Shown in pieces: positions 50,228-62,804 of a stretch of 64,000 bases of DNA. This DNA is from Haemonchus contortus. Lineage: Eukaryota; Nematoda; Chromadorea; Rhabditida; Trichostrongylidae. Location of the stretch: positions 35,558,505-35,622,504 of the forward strand of contig LS997567.1 in assembly GCA_000469685.2 (NCBI GenBank). Direction: 5' to 3'. Each line of letters begins with the position of its first letter. Position 1 is the stretch's first letter. A program made the position numbers and the translations under genes. Below the pieces are notes generated by a model. That model ran no database searches. It was not told the origin of the DNA and saw only the letters and a list, made by a program, of their open reading frames with translations.

Positions 50228-51640
50228 ACCGGAAATTCATAACTCCGGTTCCAGTGGACCTAGAGAGCTCAAATTTGGTAGGAATACAGGGGGCAGGATA
50301 GGAACACCAATGGTGGATGGCGGGGCCGAACTCCGCCCGTAGGGGGCGTGGTTTGTGCGAAATAAATGTTTGAGCGGAAAGTCATAGCTTCTGTCCCCGT
50401 GGACCTAAAGCGCTCAAACTTGGTAGGAGTGCAGGCGGCAGGATGCGAACACCAATGGTGGGTGGCGGAGCCGGACCCCGCCCACAGGGGGCGGGGTTTG
50501 TGCGAGAACTCATAACTCCAGTCCCCGTGGACCTAGAGCGTCCAAATTTGGTAGGAGTACCCCAGATAGGATGGGAACGCTCATGGTTGTAGCAGGACCA
50601 GACTCCGCCCACAGGAGGCGGGGTTTGGGCAAAAATTCATAGCTTCTTTCCCCGTGGACCTAGGGAATTCAAGTTTGGTAGGAGTACCCCAGATAGGATG
50701 GGAACGCTGATAATCGGTGGCAGGGCTTAGCCCCGCCCACAAGGGGCGTAGTTTGTGGGAAAAACTTAATTTTGGACCTAGAGCGTTCAAATTTGGTAGG
50801 AGTATAGGCGGCAGGATGGGAACACTTATGTTAGGTGGTAGCATCGGACTCCACCCACAGGGGGCGGGGTTCGAGCAGAAACTTATAAATCCTGTTCCTA
50901 TGAACCTAGAGAGTTCAAATTTGGTAGGAGTACAGGCGGCAGGGTGGGAAACTTTGCGTTGAGTGTCAGGGCCGGACTCCGCCCACAGTGGCCCAGTGGG
51001 CGGGGGTTTGAACGAAAAAATAATAACTTCTGTCCCCGTGGACCTGGAACGTTCAAATTTGATAGCAGCACAGGCGGCAGGATGTGAACCTTTGCGGTGG
51101 GTGTCAGTGCCAGATTCCGCCCTCAGGGGGTGGGGCTTGCAGAGAAATATCAAAATGGACCTAGAGCGACCAAACTTGGTAGGAATACAGGTGGCAGGAT
51201 AGGTACACTGATGATAGGTTGCAGGACTAAACTCCTCCCCAAAGGGCGGGGCTGGAATAAATACTATTAGTCCGGACCCAGACCGTTGAAACTTGAAGGC
51301 ACAAGGAGTTGGCTGGGAACATTGATGATTGCTAACATAATAGACTCAGCCGCGATGAAGTCTCTGGGTACTTTTTTCTTTGAATGATCGCCTTTGTGAT
51401 ATTATACGATGTTCTTCTATTCGGACACAGCGAAGATGGCCTACAGAAAAAATTTCTTCCAATTTGGAGGTAATACTCAGGGCGTAGAGCTTTCAAAGAA
51501 AAAGGAGAATCCGAAGTGTTATTCACGCATAGCAAATTTCTAACAGGAAATAGGAACGCCCGGCGTAGCCGGGCGAACCCATAAGAAGGAGGGAAGCCTG
51601 GCGTTAGCCGGGCGGCCCGACTGGTACCTAGCTTATCTGT
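50151..51640 (+). repeat. Minisatellite-type element, locus H3
   Basis: The order is the terminus ATCCTACTATATATAACGCG, then a TG-rich microsatellite (50170-50224), then about nine units of 111-144 bp with gtggacctagag, aaatttggtaggagta, ggcaggatgggaac and ccgcccacagggggcggggt (50226 to about 51300). An inverted CCCGGCGTAGCCGGGCG-type hairpin and a similar partner follow at about 51558-51625. The same unit occurs inverted at 16890-17230. Open frames on both strands are repeat shadows. Confidence 0.85.
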
Positions 51641-51654
51641 CATAAACCCTCTCT

Positions 51655-51960
51655 TTATGGTTCATTTTTGAGTCCGCCTATGGCGTATAAATGCTCAGGA
51701 GAGCTTCGGGATGAGCAGAAACACGTATCTTCGAGTCCGGCTCCGACGGGACGCCGCGGCAGGATCTCGGTCTCGCAACTGTCTGTCTCTCCCTGCGGCT
51801 TGAGGATCGGCCTACGAGCAGCCACTTCTAAAGATCCCGGACACAAATGGCACACAACAGTGGAGTCTCTTCTTGGAGTCGGGAAAGGTCTGGCTGCTAG
51901 TTCCATCCACAGGCGAAAACCCAAAAGAGGTGAGTAAGCGGTTTGAGGTTTGGTTTGAAG
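51655..51960. other. GC-richer stretch with long frames on both strands, unknown
   Basis: There are frames of 89 residues on each strand (51668-51937 on +, 51655-51924 on -). Neither was recognised and there is no splice context. It may be a fragment of an element, because it directly follows the H3 hairpins. Confidence 0.3.
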
Positions 51961-52394
51961 GTATCAAAAGTCAAGTCAAGTCAATGATCAAGACTCAAAT
52001 AGCTTCGGTAGCTCGTAACTATGTCAGAGGAATTTGATATGATGGTGACTCTAGAGAAATGTTGTAAATCGCTTACTGTTGAAGCTTTGTATCATCAGTA
52101 ACTATGGGAATGAAAGAATTTTATAACACAAAGTACAAGGTTGCTCAGCAGAACCGCCAACCACACATTCGAGAGTGATGCCCCAAAACATTATATGCTT
52201 ACCTACAGTCTTACTCAAGGGAGATAGAGGGGCATTTTCATGCTCTATATACCTGTTACTGCATCACCTGAACATCCACTCAGGTTTCATTTCTAGGAAT
52301 CACGCATCAGAAGGTTTAGAGCAAAGGTTTTCTCAAGTGTGGAACCATAATGAACATTTACATTCAAAATTTCGCTTAAATTCAACTACAGAAG

Positions 52395-52610
52395 ATTAAG
52401 CATAAAGGATAAAAAGGATAAAGTTCTTGGCGTTAATCAATCCCGTATGAGGGATGCGCCCCGGCACTCGACTTCCATTCAGAATCGTAGTGGCGAAATG
52501 AGTGCGTATGTGGCCTATACAATGACTTGCGGTGGCCAGCCGATATACAAGTCAGTGCTTTTAACCTCTCAGACGAGTCTGGTACCAATTTACCGACCTC
52601 GGAGGGATGT
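52395..52610 (+). repeat. Interspersed repeat family R4, plus copy
   Basis: It contains aaggataaagttcttggcgt, gggatgcgcc, cgacttccattcagaatcgt and ggtggccagccgatatac blocks, found again at 34840-35050 (-), 53530-53790 (-) and 46140-46330, and weakly at 45050-45240. Confidence 0.6.
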
Positions 52611-52629
52611 CAGTATTTATTGTGATATT

Positions 52630-52635
52630 TTTATT
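52630..52635 (-). terminator. Poly(A) signal of the TIL gene
   Basis: TTTATT on the plus strand is AATAAA on the minus strand, about 43 bp after the TAG stop. Confidence 0.65.
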
Positions 52636-52677
52636 GAAATACACAAGAGTACAAAAACACTGAGAGGTAATGGAAAA

Positions 52678-53104
52678 CTACATACAGCCTGGCCCTTGAG
52701 GCATACACCCTCTTTGACCGCGTTTAAAACCTTGCTTGCACTGACATACGTCCGCAACGCAGTTCATCGTGCAGAATGCTGGTTCCGGCTCGTTACATTT
52801 TGGTTCGCATGCAGTACCACATTCCCTGTATTCCTCATTCGGTCCACATTGTTTCACTGCAAACAACTAATGGCATGGATACCATGTGGTTACTAATCAT
52901 CAAATGTTTAAAGGCGCAGTTTACGATATAAAATTTTTCTCATATTTCTCCCCAGGATGAATTTGTGACTCTCAAGAGAAGCACAAGGAACGCTGCGGCC
53001 ACTATTTTCGGTTAACTCTTCAAGAGTATGTGCTTTTATTATTCGCATAACTTACCACTGTGAGTAATAGCGATGACGACTGCGAGAAGAATAAGCTTGT
53101 TAAT
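52678..53104 (-). CDS. TIL-domain (Ascaris-type) protease inhibitor, 5' end incomplete
   Basis: The last exon, 52856-52678, follows TTGTTTGCAG and encodes a complete TIL domain with ten Cys (KQCGPNEEYRECGTACEPKC at the N-terminus, CQCKQGFKRG before the last two Cys). The upstream exon 53104-53056 encodes NKLILLAVVIAITHS, a hydrophobic secretion signal, and splices in phase 1 to give HS-V-KQCG. It has no ATG, so a short first exon must lie further upstream (above 53104) and was not identified. TIL proteins are secreted inhibitors of serine proteases with five disulfides. The reactive-site loop between Cys5 and Cys6 (CTMNC) suggests Met at or near P1, which would favour elastase or chymotrypsin-like targets (inference). 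It is the only coding sequence supported on the minus strand in this stretch. Confidence 0.8.
52909..52975 (+). mobile_element. M2-family MITE fragment, copy f, in the TIL intron
   Basis: Only the left end (TTTAAAGGCGCAGTTTACGA and about 45 bp of interior) is present. Confidence 0.55.
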
Positions 53105-53529
53105 CTGAAATTATCAGCATTATTAGTAATTCTCCTACTCCATATGATCACTAATGTGGTACTATCCAGTTGCGAAAAGGTTGAACTGGTGTTACTGTGT
53201 ATACCTAATCTTTTCATTCAGACAATCGTACTCGACGCTGTTCTGCAAGAGAGTTTTCTTTGTGGATCATAGTTTTCCGTCGTTTTCTAGGTGTATTACT
53301 CGATTAGAACGAACTAATCCTACTCAGAATACAGCACCAGAGCTATCTCAAATTTGAACTCTGCATTTTTTGAACAATATTAACAACTGCATATTTTCTA
53401 TAATACTTATATTGTTTTGGAAACTGAACAGATCTATTCTTCCACATGATTTCATGATATTGTAGAAGACAGAAGTGACGTTGAGCAAGTAGCAAGTGGC
53501 ACACTATCACACGTATCGACTAGGGATCG

Positions 53530-53790
53530 ATTCTTTAATCGACAAACCCCTTAACCATCCAAGGCTTCCATTCCTCTAGGCTCGATTACTTGGTATAAGA
53601 CTCGTCAGAGACGTAAAAGTGCTGGCTTTTACATTGGGTGGCCACCTCAAGCCCTTTTTGGGCACATACATTCGAAACGCCACTACGATTCTGAATGGAA
53701 GTCGCATGCAGGGCGCAACTTAACAATGGTATTGATTGTCATCAAAAGACGACTGCATGTCCTCTATCCTTTATCTGGTACAAAGAACCA
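53530..53790 (-). repeat. Interspersed repeat family R4, minus copy
   Basis: The reverse complement shares aaggata, gcgac-ttccattcagaatcg and ggtggccac blocks with 52395-52610. Confidence 0.55.
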
Positions 53791-54296
53791 GGTTAAGTGT
53801 ATGTTCTCTGAATCCTTTGACATTAATTTATTACTTTTTAGAAGTTAATGTAGGTTTAACAATTGAATTTCGTTAAATGCTCAAATGATGGAATCAAACA
53901 CGATTGGAAAAACTCACCATTTCACTGGCGACGATATTCGGTGTCCTATCGCAGTGTTAAGTGTAACCTTTCACCGACGTCCTTTAATACTGTTTGGAAT
54001 GATCTTTGCTGCGCCATGTCGACCGAAAACCATTCTATGTCATCATTCAAACATCCTTCATCCAGTAATACTATACTTCACACTTCGAGTACGGAACGAT
54101 CTTTCCAATGCTTCCCATTCCCTTCAACCTCTCTGCCATTCCAGTTTCTAAGAGATTTTCTTTCATGACATTCAATCCGACTTTTAAGCAGCCTTGACCT
54201 TGTGGAATGTAGTACTTACAATTTACTATTCAATGAAGCTGAAGAAAAAGGAGGTCGACTCTAGTTCTAGGGGTGATCGAGTGGGAACTAGAAGAA
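53791..54296. other. Intergenic, no gene recognised
   Basis: Plus-strand frames of 88 and 101 residues overlap at 53863-54168, but no family or splice pattern was recognised. Confidence 0.35.
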
Positions 54297-54765
54297 CTAA
54301 TTTTTTACATTTATAAAGGTTAACAATCGCGTGAAGAGATCGCGCGGCCCATTCTTCATCACATGCTCATTCCGTGGATCTGTTTGTTTAGGTTCGTAGA
54401 CACTGTAGACGGGAGCGAAGGAGAGAGCATCAATGTTCAGTGAACTATTCAGCGGAAAGCCCATGTTTTCACAGCTCGATCGAGTGAAAAAAAGCTGCTG
54501 AGTCAAGAAGCTCTGCGCTTCTTGGCAAGATGCGTAAAACGAAGGAGAACAGAATTTCAAACGTGCACTAGTAATCTTTAGTCTAGCGACAAGAATGATA
54601 AAGCCATGTGAGGCATAACAATATTCCGTAGTCTTCTGACACTCTAGTACGTCCTGCGATTGTGGGGATATAATCGACCACACTGACCAGAGTCCCTGTT
54701 GGCCCTCCGGATCCCATCCCTTTATCACATAGCTGTTCTTCATCTTTACTGGAATTCTGTCATTC
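54297..54765 (-). CDS. Possible terminal exon, unknown function, abutting RTE debris
   Basis: A frame of about 155 codons starts after an excellent acceptor (CTCTCTCTACAG at 54777-54766) and ends at TAG. Composition is normal, with spaced Cys (LECQKTTEYCYASHG, LKFCSPSFYASCQEAQ, TRSSCENMGFPLNSSL). It was not recognised. The frame happens to stay open into the adjacent RTE fragment (VLVYERGDLNDSGI), so an automatic caller would fuse them; the acceptor makes the junction at 54765 more likely. No upstream exon was identified, so it may be an orphaned exon. Confidence 0.4.
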
Positions 54766-55400
54766 CTGTAGAGAGAGACCCGTATGTAAAGCTTATAGAT
54801 TACAGACAGGAAGCAGATTGGCCCACAGATGCCACTATCGTTTAGATCTCCCCTCTCATACACCAACACGGTGTTGCAACTTTTCCACGACGTGGCACTT
54901 TACATTCTGACATCCGTGTTCGACTCTCGATGAATCTTGGCATAGCTTTGCATTAATGTTATAAGACTTTTTTAATGTGATAATATACAGGCTTCCAGAC
55001 TCTGAAAGAGGCGATTACGCCGGAACGTAAGTTGATAAGAACTTATTTACCATCTTGGCAGCAGGTCAAAAAAAAGTCTTATAACATTAATGCATTCTGA
55101 CAGACGAAGGGCTGAGACGGCATTTTACGATAACAAGTGAGGCTTTTCGGACGCTTAGGTTCAATTCTTTTCTATCTATCCTAATTATGTTCTATCGAAG
55201 TGTCATAGAATTCTTCACAGACGATGGCATTTTGAATTTCGGAAGGGAGAAGTGAGGGAATGGATATCCGCTTCGCTAAAGATAGGTGGGCAGGTAGACG
55301 TGTTTACCTATTAGATCCGATGAGATAGTAGATCTTCCTTCAATATTGCATTCCAAGATGCAGTGGATCTCGTCAGAACGCCGAATGGAAGCCACCCAGT
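54766..55400 (-). pseudogene. RTE fragment R2, split by a MITE
   Basis: On the minus strand, 55400-55200 matches R1 at about 23860-23730, and 54948-54766 matches the SATSWK-CNTVLVYERGDLNDSGI step of the RT N-terminal half. The order is conserved. An inserted 146-bp element separates the two parts. Confidence 0.7.
54949..55094. mobile_element. 146-bp MITE inside RTE fragment R2
   Basis: The inverted ends of about 25 bp begin TGCATTAATGTTATAAGACT at both sides. The core has no coding capacity. Any target duplication cannot be separated from the inverted repeat. Confidence 0.8.
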
Positions 55401-55989
55401 CAGGTGACGGAAAAATCCTTTTTGCGAAATTTTCGTGCAATATAGAATGCTCCATTTTTCGTTTATCACGATTCTTTGAGAAGAAAAAAAAGTCTGTTCT
55501 ACAGAATTTGTCTTTTTACTACTTTAAAACTCTGTCCTAAACTCTGATCAGGTCGAAATATTGCTATCACAGGGACATCGCTTGAAATTTCGATAAAGAG
55601 TAGACCACTCTATGTCCTAACTAGGTACTTGTTCAGTAACCTCACAACCTCAGATACTTGCTTCCGAGAAACTTATTCCTATCGCATTAGAAATGTAAGG
55701 AAGAGTCTCCTCCGAACAATTTCATTCTGGGATAAGCCCAGTAGCTGATATCTGAATTCGCAACAGGAACCGTTTCTTATGCGTATCAACCGTCAGGCTC
55801 TTGTTTGGCGGAACATTGATATATAATATGCATACAGTAGCAGCCAAAAGTCTTCGGTGGAACGCTGTTCCAGCCGTAACTTTTAGAAGCTCTACTAAAG
55901 AAGCGACTTTTCCTGATTGCAAGGTGCTGTGATGATAAAATGCATTTTTTGCATCCCATTTGTGCTCGACGTTAGTACATGTACACTAA

Positions 55990-57050
55990 AAGCATGCATA
56001 TAAGGACAGTAGTCGCTGTGAGAGTTCGGCTGGCAGCAGCAGACATGAAGGAATCGGGCATGAAAGTCACGGTAACTTCAAAAATTTTGAAGGACCCATA
56101 GCAAGCGATTTCTTCTATTATCTCATGCTAGCAGGTCAGAAACTCTATTCACTTTGCTTAGAGAATGGGAAGACTCCGAAGTGCCGTATAAGCCCAGGAC
56201 AGACGGATCACACTCTGGCCGAAGGGTGACCATCGCCTCACTACGACTGATATTGCTGCTGAGTTCAGCGCTAGCAATGGCACCATTGCTAGCCGGCAGA
56301 TTGTAGGAGGACCCCTATACAGTGTCGGTATTTATGGGAAGCGTCCGGTCAAAAAGCCGTCCATCAGTCCAAAAAGTAGGAGAGCAAGAGTGGAGTCTGC
56401 GACCTGTCACCTCACGTCAACGTCGACTGACAGTAGAGTTCCTTCTACAGATTGCAGCAAGTTCAATTAGTGGGAAAGCGATGGTATACGGTGCGGACGA
56501 GGTCCATCTGAAAAAAGGTTTAATGCAAGAACACCTTCCCCACAACAAAGCATGGCGGAGGAAGTGTGATGTCATAAGGCACCTTCTCCTCAAACGGAAA
56601 GGGCCCTATTTTGAGAATTGACGGCACAATGACAAGGGAGTAGTACAGAAACATGAAGGCCGACATCGTCTCGCCGTGTGCACAACATCACGTGCCAGCA
56701 AATAGATCCTGCAGCAGGGCAACGATCCGAAAAACTTGTCGATAGTTGTGAAGACGGTCTTCAGCGTACAGCGAACCTTACTTCTGGACAGGTAAAGCCA
56801 GTTATCGGATCTGAATCCTATAGAGCACATGTGGGGAAAGCTCAAAAAGCGCTTTTCGAGCAAACTTTATAAAAACAGCGAAGAGGAATTCGCCTAATAA
56901 GCGAAGATGGGAACGCCATACCTGTGTCTACCATTTAAGAAGTAATCGACTCAGTGCCTTTTCATGCTGTCATCAAAAGTTGAGGTTTTCCTACTAAACA
57001 TCTATGTTTTCGATGTTTTACATGTTGCTATTCCGAAATAAAGCGGTTTT
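55990..57050 (+). pseudogene. Tc1-like transposase relic T1
   Basis: Fragments in shifting frames read TADIAAEFSASNGTIASRQI (helix-turn-helix), then CSKFN-WESDGIRCG (SKFN..GSDG box), then QQGNDPKN, and LSDLNPIEHMWGKLKKRF. The second catalytic Asp of QQDNDPKH is Gly here and stops interrupt the chain, so it is inactive. AATAAA occurs near the 3' end (about 57038). Confidence 0.8.
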
Positions 57051-57599
57051 TATTAGGCCGATGCTATCAGTATCTCCCACTGAGTTTGAGTTTAATCTCC
57101 CCAACGTACCTTGAACAATAGCAAATTGCAGATTAATAGCAGTAAGTATTCGTGATATGCCTTTGATTAACATACTGAAATTTCGTATGATTTTGTGAAA
57201 TAGGAAAGAAGTTACATTTGAAAAAGCGTTTCACCGAGGACTTTTGGCCTCTACTGTATATATTTAATTATTTATTTGTTCATAAAAGAAAAGAATAGCG
57301 GTCAAAAGTAGTCGTCGAAGCAATTTTTTGTGGGTATTTTTTCCTTACTTGACATATTTGCTAGACAATTTTATGTGTAGCATTGTCGCAAACACAATAC
57401 ATTACCTGCGCTTCGTCCCAACAGCTCACGGCAAAAAAAGGAGGTCAAAAAACGATCTTCCGAAGAAGCTTGCAAAATCCAGATCTAAGTTCAGAATCAT
57501 TGCATTAACAAAACTGTTGTAAACTGATAAAATCAAAATCATAGCTACTGCAAGCAATGGGTTTTCTGTCGGGAAGCTACGACTTCTCATGACTGCTGC
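57051..57599. other. Between two Tc1-like relics, no gene
   Basis: AT-rich; nothing recognised except the end of relic T2. Confidence 0.35.
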
Positions 57600-58075
57600 G
57601 CAACAGACTGCATTGATCCGATGACCTTCGGAAGATGCCATCGGCATGGCGCTACATTCCTTGCAGGTGGAGGAAACTTCTGGACTTTTACTCTTGCTGC
57701 ATAGCTGCTTGGCGACCGCCTCTCCAATTTTTTCCATATGTGTTCGATTCAGAATGAGGTAAGGAGTTGTCGGGGGTTTGGGTTTTGTTCGGGTTGTCTC
57801 AGCCAGTCCAAACGTTCCACATTTTTCTGCTAGAATGCGCTTTTCGCCGCATAAGAAGTGTGTTTCGGGTTATTGCCTTGCTGCGAAACCTATCAGGCTA
57901 GCATGTTCTCTTACGCCCATGGCAGAATTTTTAGAATGACCATGTTCGCATAGCTTTGACCACTCGTCCTGGCTTCATTTCAAGAATGGGGCTCATTCCG
58001 TTGAACAAGAATGCGCCATACCACCAATCCTCCACGTGTTTCCTTGTTAGATCCTTTGCTATGCAAGGAATTATC
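57600..58075 (-). pseudogene. Tc1-like transposase relic T2
   Basis: Minus-strand fragments read WWYGAFLFNGMSPI (VWGAFS..G..P box), then LDWLRQPEQNPNP (WPAQSPDLNP box), then IEHIWKKLERR and a frame-shifted C-terminal piece. It is heavily mutated. Confidence 0.55.
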
Positions 58076-58849
58076 ACTGAGGACCGAAGACATCTAACTG
58101 TAATTTCAAAACAATAAATCGGAGCATCAATTGCGTTCGGGAACCTGTCATAATCACTTACTATGGAATGTGATCAAATGCTTTTGGAAAATGCTAATTT
58201 GCTCTTCACGGATCTTAAACGTAATGTTAGGTGCTCAATACATTACCCTGGCTGGAGACCCTTGAGCCAATAATTCATTACTACTTCTGCACTACAGTAC
58301 ATTACACGCACTTTGGTATATCTGAATATAACGCTTTTTTTGAATGTTCTCAAACCTAGCACTAGTTCTTGGATGCGAGTGAGGATGGAATAAGACACAT
58401 CATAGATCATATTATGGTCTATTATTCACGGATCCAGAATCTTCTCCCCGAAAGCGGCGTCGCGCACACCGCAGCCGCCGCATATCGCTGGATTGCGATG
58501 GAAGATTGGAGCGTACAATTTGTGAAGTAGGGAGTCCTTTTGGCCGCCCTCTTCAATTCCAATGCGGTCTTGATCGTCGCTAATGTAGGAGAAGTCCTTC
58601 TAATTAATCAAGTCTAGGAGGCGGAGTGAGTACGGTAATTGCAGTGACATTTTCCGCATGCCGCAAGCGAGAATGTCGCAATCGGGGAGAAGTTCCGTTA
58701 CCCATCATTTACTACTCCACGGATTCTACCTGAGAGTTCTTCCTTACCGAAAGATCTCCAGCAGGTTGTTGGTGACGAAACTACATGGCGCTGGCTGGAA
58801 AGAAATCGCCTCTTGAATCTAAGCCCCTCGTCCACTCTGGGTTAGCCTG
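58076..58849. other. Intergenic, no gene recognised
   Basis: A CG-rich patch lies near 58450-58500. Nothing else was recognised. Confidence 0.35.
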
Positions 58850-59340
58850 GCTAGCAATCCGGAGTCTATCCGTCCTCACGTCAGCGTGGCAAGTCAATTA
58901 AATCCCATATGTCAAAATAGTAATATAAGTGAGCTTTCCTGAGCCTGAGGGAGTCTCCAACACGGCAGCATTGGGAAGGACACCTCAGGATGGGCTGCTA
59001 CAATCTCAGAACCAAAACAGGCTGCTCAAAAGGAAAAGAACTAAGGTAGGCGATCTGTACTTTCAAAGCACGAACGCTTGCATCGTAAGCGTGTATCAAA
59101 GATCTAATGATGCAAGCTAGGAAGATCAAGTACGACGTCATCGGCTGATCGAGACAAGAAGGGTAACCTGCTGCACACCGTTTTCAAGACTAGAGAAGAA
59201 CTGCTCTTCGAAATATGGGACAGCACAGACGTCCGCGGTGTAGGCGCCTTCGTCGATACTTATTTGGCCATTATCACAGATCCGTGCGGAACTGACCACG
59301 TCGTGTTCTTCCACAGTAGCCACGTTAGGCAATCCTCATA
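58850..59340 (+). pseudogene. RTE 5' fragment R3
   Basis: It matches the 5' leader and endonuclease start of R1: cctgagcctgagggagtc, then aaggtaggcgatctgtactt, then codons for ARTLAS-ACIKDLMMQARKIK and YDVIG. The start codon and several positions are mutated. It is truncated after about 100 codons. Confidence 0.8.
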
Positions 59341-60469
59341 CTTCCGCAAAACCAGACATCGTCGCCCGTGAAGAAGCTGGACAGAAAATTTGAACAATCA
59401 TCCCTACTCCGTCAAATAAATGACCTTCACTTTTGGTTGTTCTGCAAAACGAGTCTTACGGTGTCGTGACCATGTGTCTCAAGTTACTTGCATCGGGAAC
59501 GTGGGAGTTTGGATGCCTGCCCTCTGATGCATAACTCGCGCTGAGAAATTCTCGACTACGGCAAGCCCGCTGCGAACGGAGGGGGGCCTTTCTCACTGTA
59601 CCAACCATAGGCTCTAACGACGACGTGTGGGAAGTATATTTGAAGATGAACCCCCTTTATCTGGTTTCAAAAATTAGATAGTACTTTTATGACATGAGCA
59701 TATCACATAATAACGATTTCACCTGATGAAGGCACATATGCAAAAGGCTCAATACACTAACTTCGCTTGAAAAGCGGACCACTGAAGGGTACTGCTGACA
59801 TTCCATGAGATGAAGTAATATGTGAAGTATCGCTTGATGGCAAAGGTATTACACTGAGTCACATCTTTAGCCAGATCGACTTTCGCTTCGCTTGATTCGC
59901 TTGCTGTCCGCTCTTCAAGGGTGATTTCGCCATCCTTGCAGGACGCATCTACGCCATACATTTTGATTTCTTGCCACTTGTTGCAACCTCTGTCCGAATA
60001 GTTTTCTAAAAGGATCGCTCAACTTGGCTGGGGGTCTCCCTCACGGTCTTTTGCTTCGAGGAGGTTCCAATTGGTCACACGGGATGTCCAACGGTTGTCA
60101 TTCAGACGAGCTGCATGTCCTGCCCATCGTTCTCTCGCGTCGTAGATATTTTCAATCACATCTTTGACGCCATTCGCCTTTGAATTTCGCGAGCAGGAAT
60201 TTTATGCATCAACGTGACACCGCACATAGCTCGTTCCATTGCTCTTTGAGTGGATGTCAGTCTTCTTCCTTCAACTATGATTGTACTCCACGTTCTGCTT
60301 CCATACCCCAGTGCCAGCAGGACATGGGTGTTAATTACACGGGCTCTGATTTGAGCATTAATTTTTTTGTCAGCAAGAATATCGCGATACTTGATGAATG
60401 TCGCCCAACCCGCCCTACAACGACGACTTATTTCGATTGTCAAATCGTTGTCCATCGTGACTGCTTGGC

Positions 60470-61463
60470 CTAGGTGAACGTATGACGAAACTGCTTCAAT
60501 GATTGAATGCCTAAACAGTAGTCACTTGCAAAACTGTTTTTCATCCACTTGGTTTTTCCTTGGTGGATCTCGGCACCAATTGAGCTAGCAGCGTTTCTTA
60601 GGTAACGAGTTTTCGAGAGCACACGGTTCGCTACCAATGAGTACAATGTCGTCTGCAAACATTAGGTATTGAAGCCTTTCACCGTCTATGTCGATTCCAC
60701 AGGCATCTGGGCGTTCCGCATCACTAGCTCCAGAGCAGCAGAAAAAAGCATCGGGCAAATTATCTCGCTTTGCCGAACTCCGTGCCATATTTTGATAAGA
60801 ATCAGGTTTCCACAAAGATTTACGTCGGTGAAGCAGCTGGTATTACACTGTCATATCATTTCTACGTATCTCCGGTGAAATCCGAAAGCTGTAAGGGCGT
60901 TTAGCACTGCTTGATGTTCAACTGTATCGAATGCCTTCTTAAAGTCAATGAAGAGATAAAACCAAGGAATTCTGCATTCTCGACATCTTTCCGTCAACTG
61001 AAAAATCACGTGGATTTGGTCGATAGTGGAAAACCTTCGCGGAAGCCGGCCTGCTCTTTGCACGTTTTCATATTCAGGATTTTATGAATACGATTCAGGA
61101 TTACGTGTGAGAAAGCCATGAGCATCGTTGAGAGACGTGTGATCGAACGGTAATTAGCCAGAGTTCGCGCCCTAGTTTCTTGTGTATCAGGATAGTGTGG
61201 TAGATCAGCCAGCCTTTCGGAACAATTCTCAAGGCAAGCATTTCTGTGAATAGGTCAGCTAATGGCTTTGCGAGAACTTCTTGCAGGCACTTTAAATGTT
61301 CTGGCCTTATTTGTTCTGCTCCGGGTGTTTGTGCACTTTTCATTTCACGAATGGCCTGCATCACTTCTGATTCGAGGACTCTCCATTCTTCTTTGTCGGA
61401 TCTATCGTTGTCACTTTCTGACGGCTCCGAATACGCTTCCACGTGCACTTTGGAAGAAAACAA
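60470..61463 (-). pseudogene. RTE reverse transcriptase (R4x), frameshifted
   Basis: The pieces contain MKSAQTPGAEQIRPEHLKCL, then FYLFIDFKKAFDTVEHQAVL, and YLMFADDIVLIGS with an intact FADD catalytic box. The order and spacing are those of an RTE polymerase; each step is in a new frame. Confidence 0.87.
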
Positions 61464-62251
61464 ATCTTGGAAAAAGGTCCGGGTTTCCTTTTTTATATCT
61501 TTACGGTTCCGTAAAACAGTGCCGTTCAGGAGTGGTGGATTTCAGACGAATACTTACAAATGTTCTTTTGATGCTCGTTGCTTTCTCGGCCGTTTCTCTT
61601 GCTCTACATGCAGCATATTAACGGTAGCCATTTTTGACTCTGTATCGTATAGCTTTGTTGCGCACTGTACGAGCCACAAGGGTCATAGTTTTCCCTAATT
61701 CCTTCCGTGTGGCTAACATCTGCAGGGTGACATCACTCAACCGCTCACGTAGTTTACTCCGCACACGTTGTGACGCATTTCTGACGGCAGTTCGAATTGC
61801 TGAAATCACCTTGTCATATCTGGCGTGGGCATTTCTTCAACTTCCAAAAAAATCTACAGTTGCTGCTAACGTATTCAGTATTTCTTCGGAAAACTCACAT
61901 CGGACTCGCCTGGAGTGATGTGCAGCTAGTCGCCCCCGCTCTTCTCTCGGCTTTATTGCTATTGTTGCTCGAACTAAACGGGGATCTGATATGATGTCGA
62001 AGTGTGATTCTCCGATGACGCCAACGTTGCAAAAAAGTCGTAAACAGTCTGTTTGGTATACGATTGGTCCATCGACGGCCCAGACGTTTTTGGAAGTATG
62101 TGTCAGCCACCGACAGTCGAGCTCTTTATCAGAACGGAGCCTATGCTTCTCCTCGATTGTTACGTCTTGGAATTCCGTGTGGCCCGACAAAATTCTTTTC
62201 AGATGACCAAGGGGGGGGGGCATTGTAATCGCCAGCACACACAACATAAGT

Positions 62252-62804
62252 TCATTTCGGGGAGCTATTTACTGCGTTCCCGAACGCATCATAGAATTCT
62301 TCTACAGCATCATCTTTATAAGCTCCGGTAGATGCATACACTAACAGCAACTTCATCGTGCTCCCTCCATCCAAGTCAAGCACAAGCATCGCGATCCGTT
62401 CAGAAAAACTTTTACGATTAGTGATCTTCGTTGTCAATGTCAATGGTGCGAATGAATCCGACTCCCCCAAATTTACCTTTCATTGATCCAGCTCCCAGCA
62501 TGACTTCGTGACCCATTTGCCATTTTCATGTTCCTGCTATGAATCTCGACGTTTCTTGCACACATGCCACGTCTACCGCACATTTGTTTAATTCCAAAAT
62601 CAGCTGATCAACCGCGGACTCACGGACAAGACCGTGAACATTGATAGTAGCATTGCTCAGGAAACAGCTTTGCAGATCGCTTGCCGTTAGATTTCTCCCC
62701 CTCTGCCGTTGTCCCCTCGCCGGAAGTGGGCTTGTCCAAGAGGTGCCCGTTTTTAGCCTCACTCGAGACGTCGGCGTCCGGGCAACAACGAGTGATCTTA
62801 TCAT
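62252..62804 (-). pseudogene. RTE endonuclease (R4x), frameshifted
   Basis: The pieces contain ATINVHGLVRESAVDQLI, then CAVDVACVQETSR with the catalytic Glu, and later MKLLLVYASTGAYKDDAVEE. The two halves are in different frames. Confidence 0.8.

Noticed and set aside
50382..51202. Overlapping frames on both strands, including a 190-residue minus-strand frame
   Set aside because: They are the H3 minisatellite units, and both strands look equally open.
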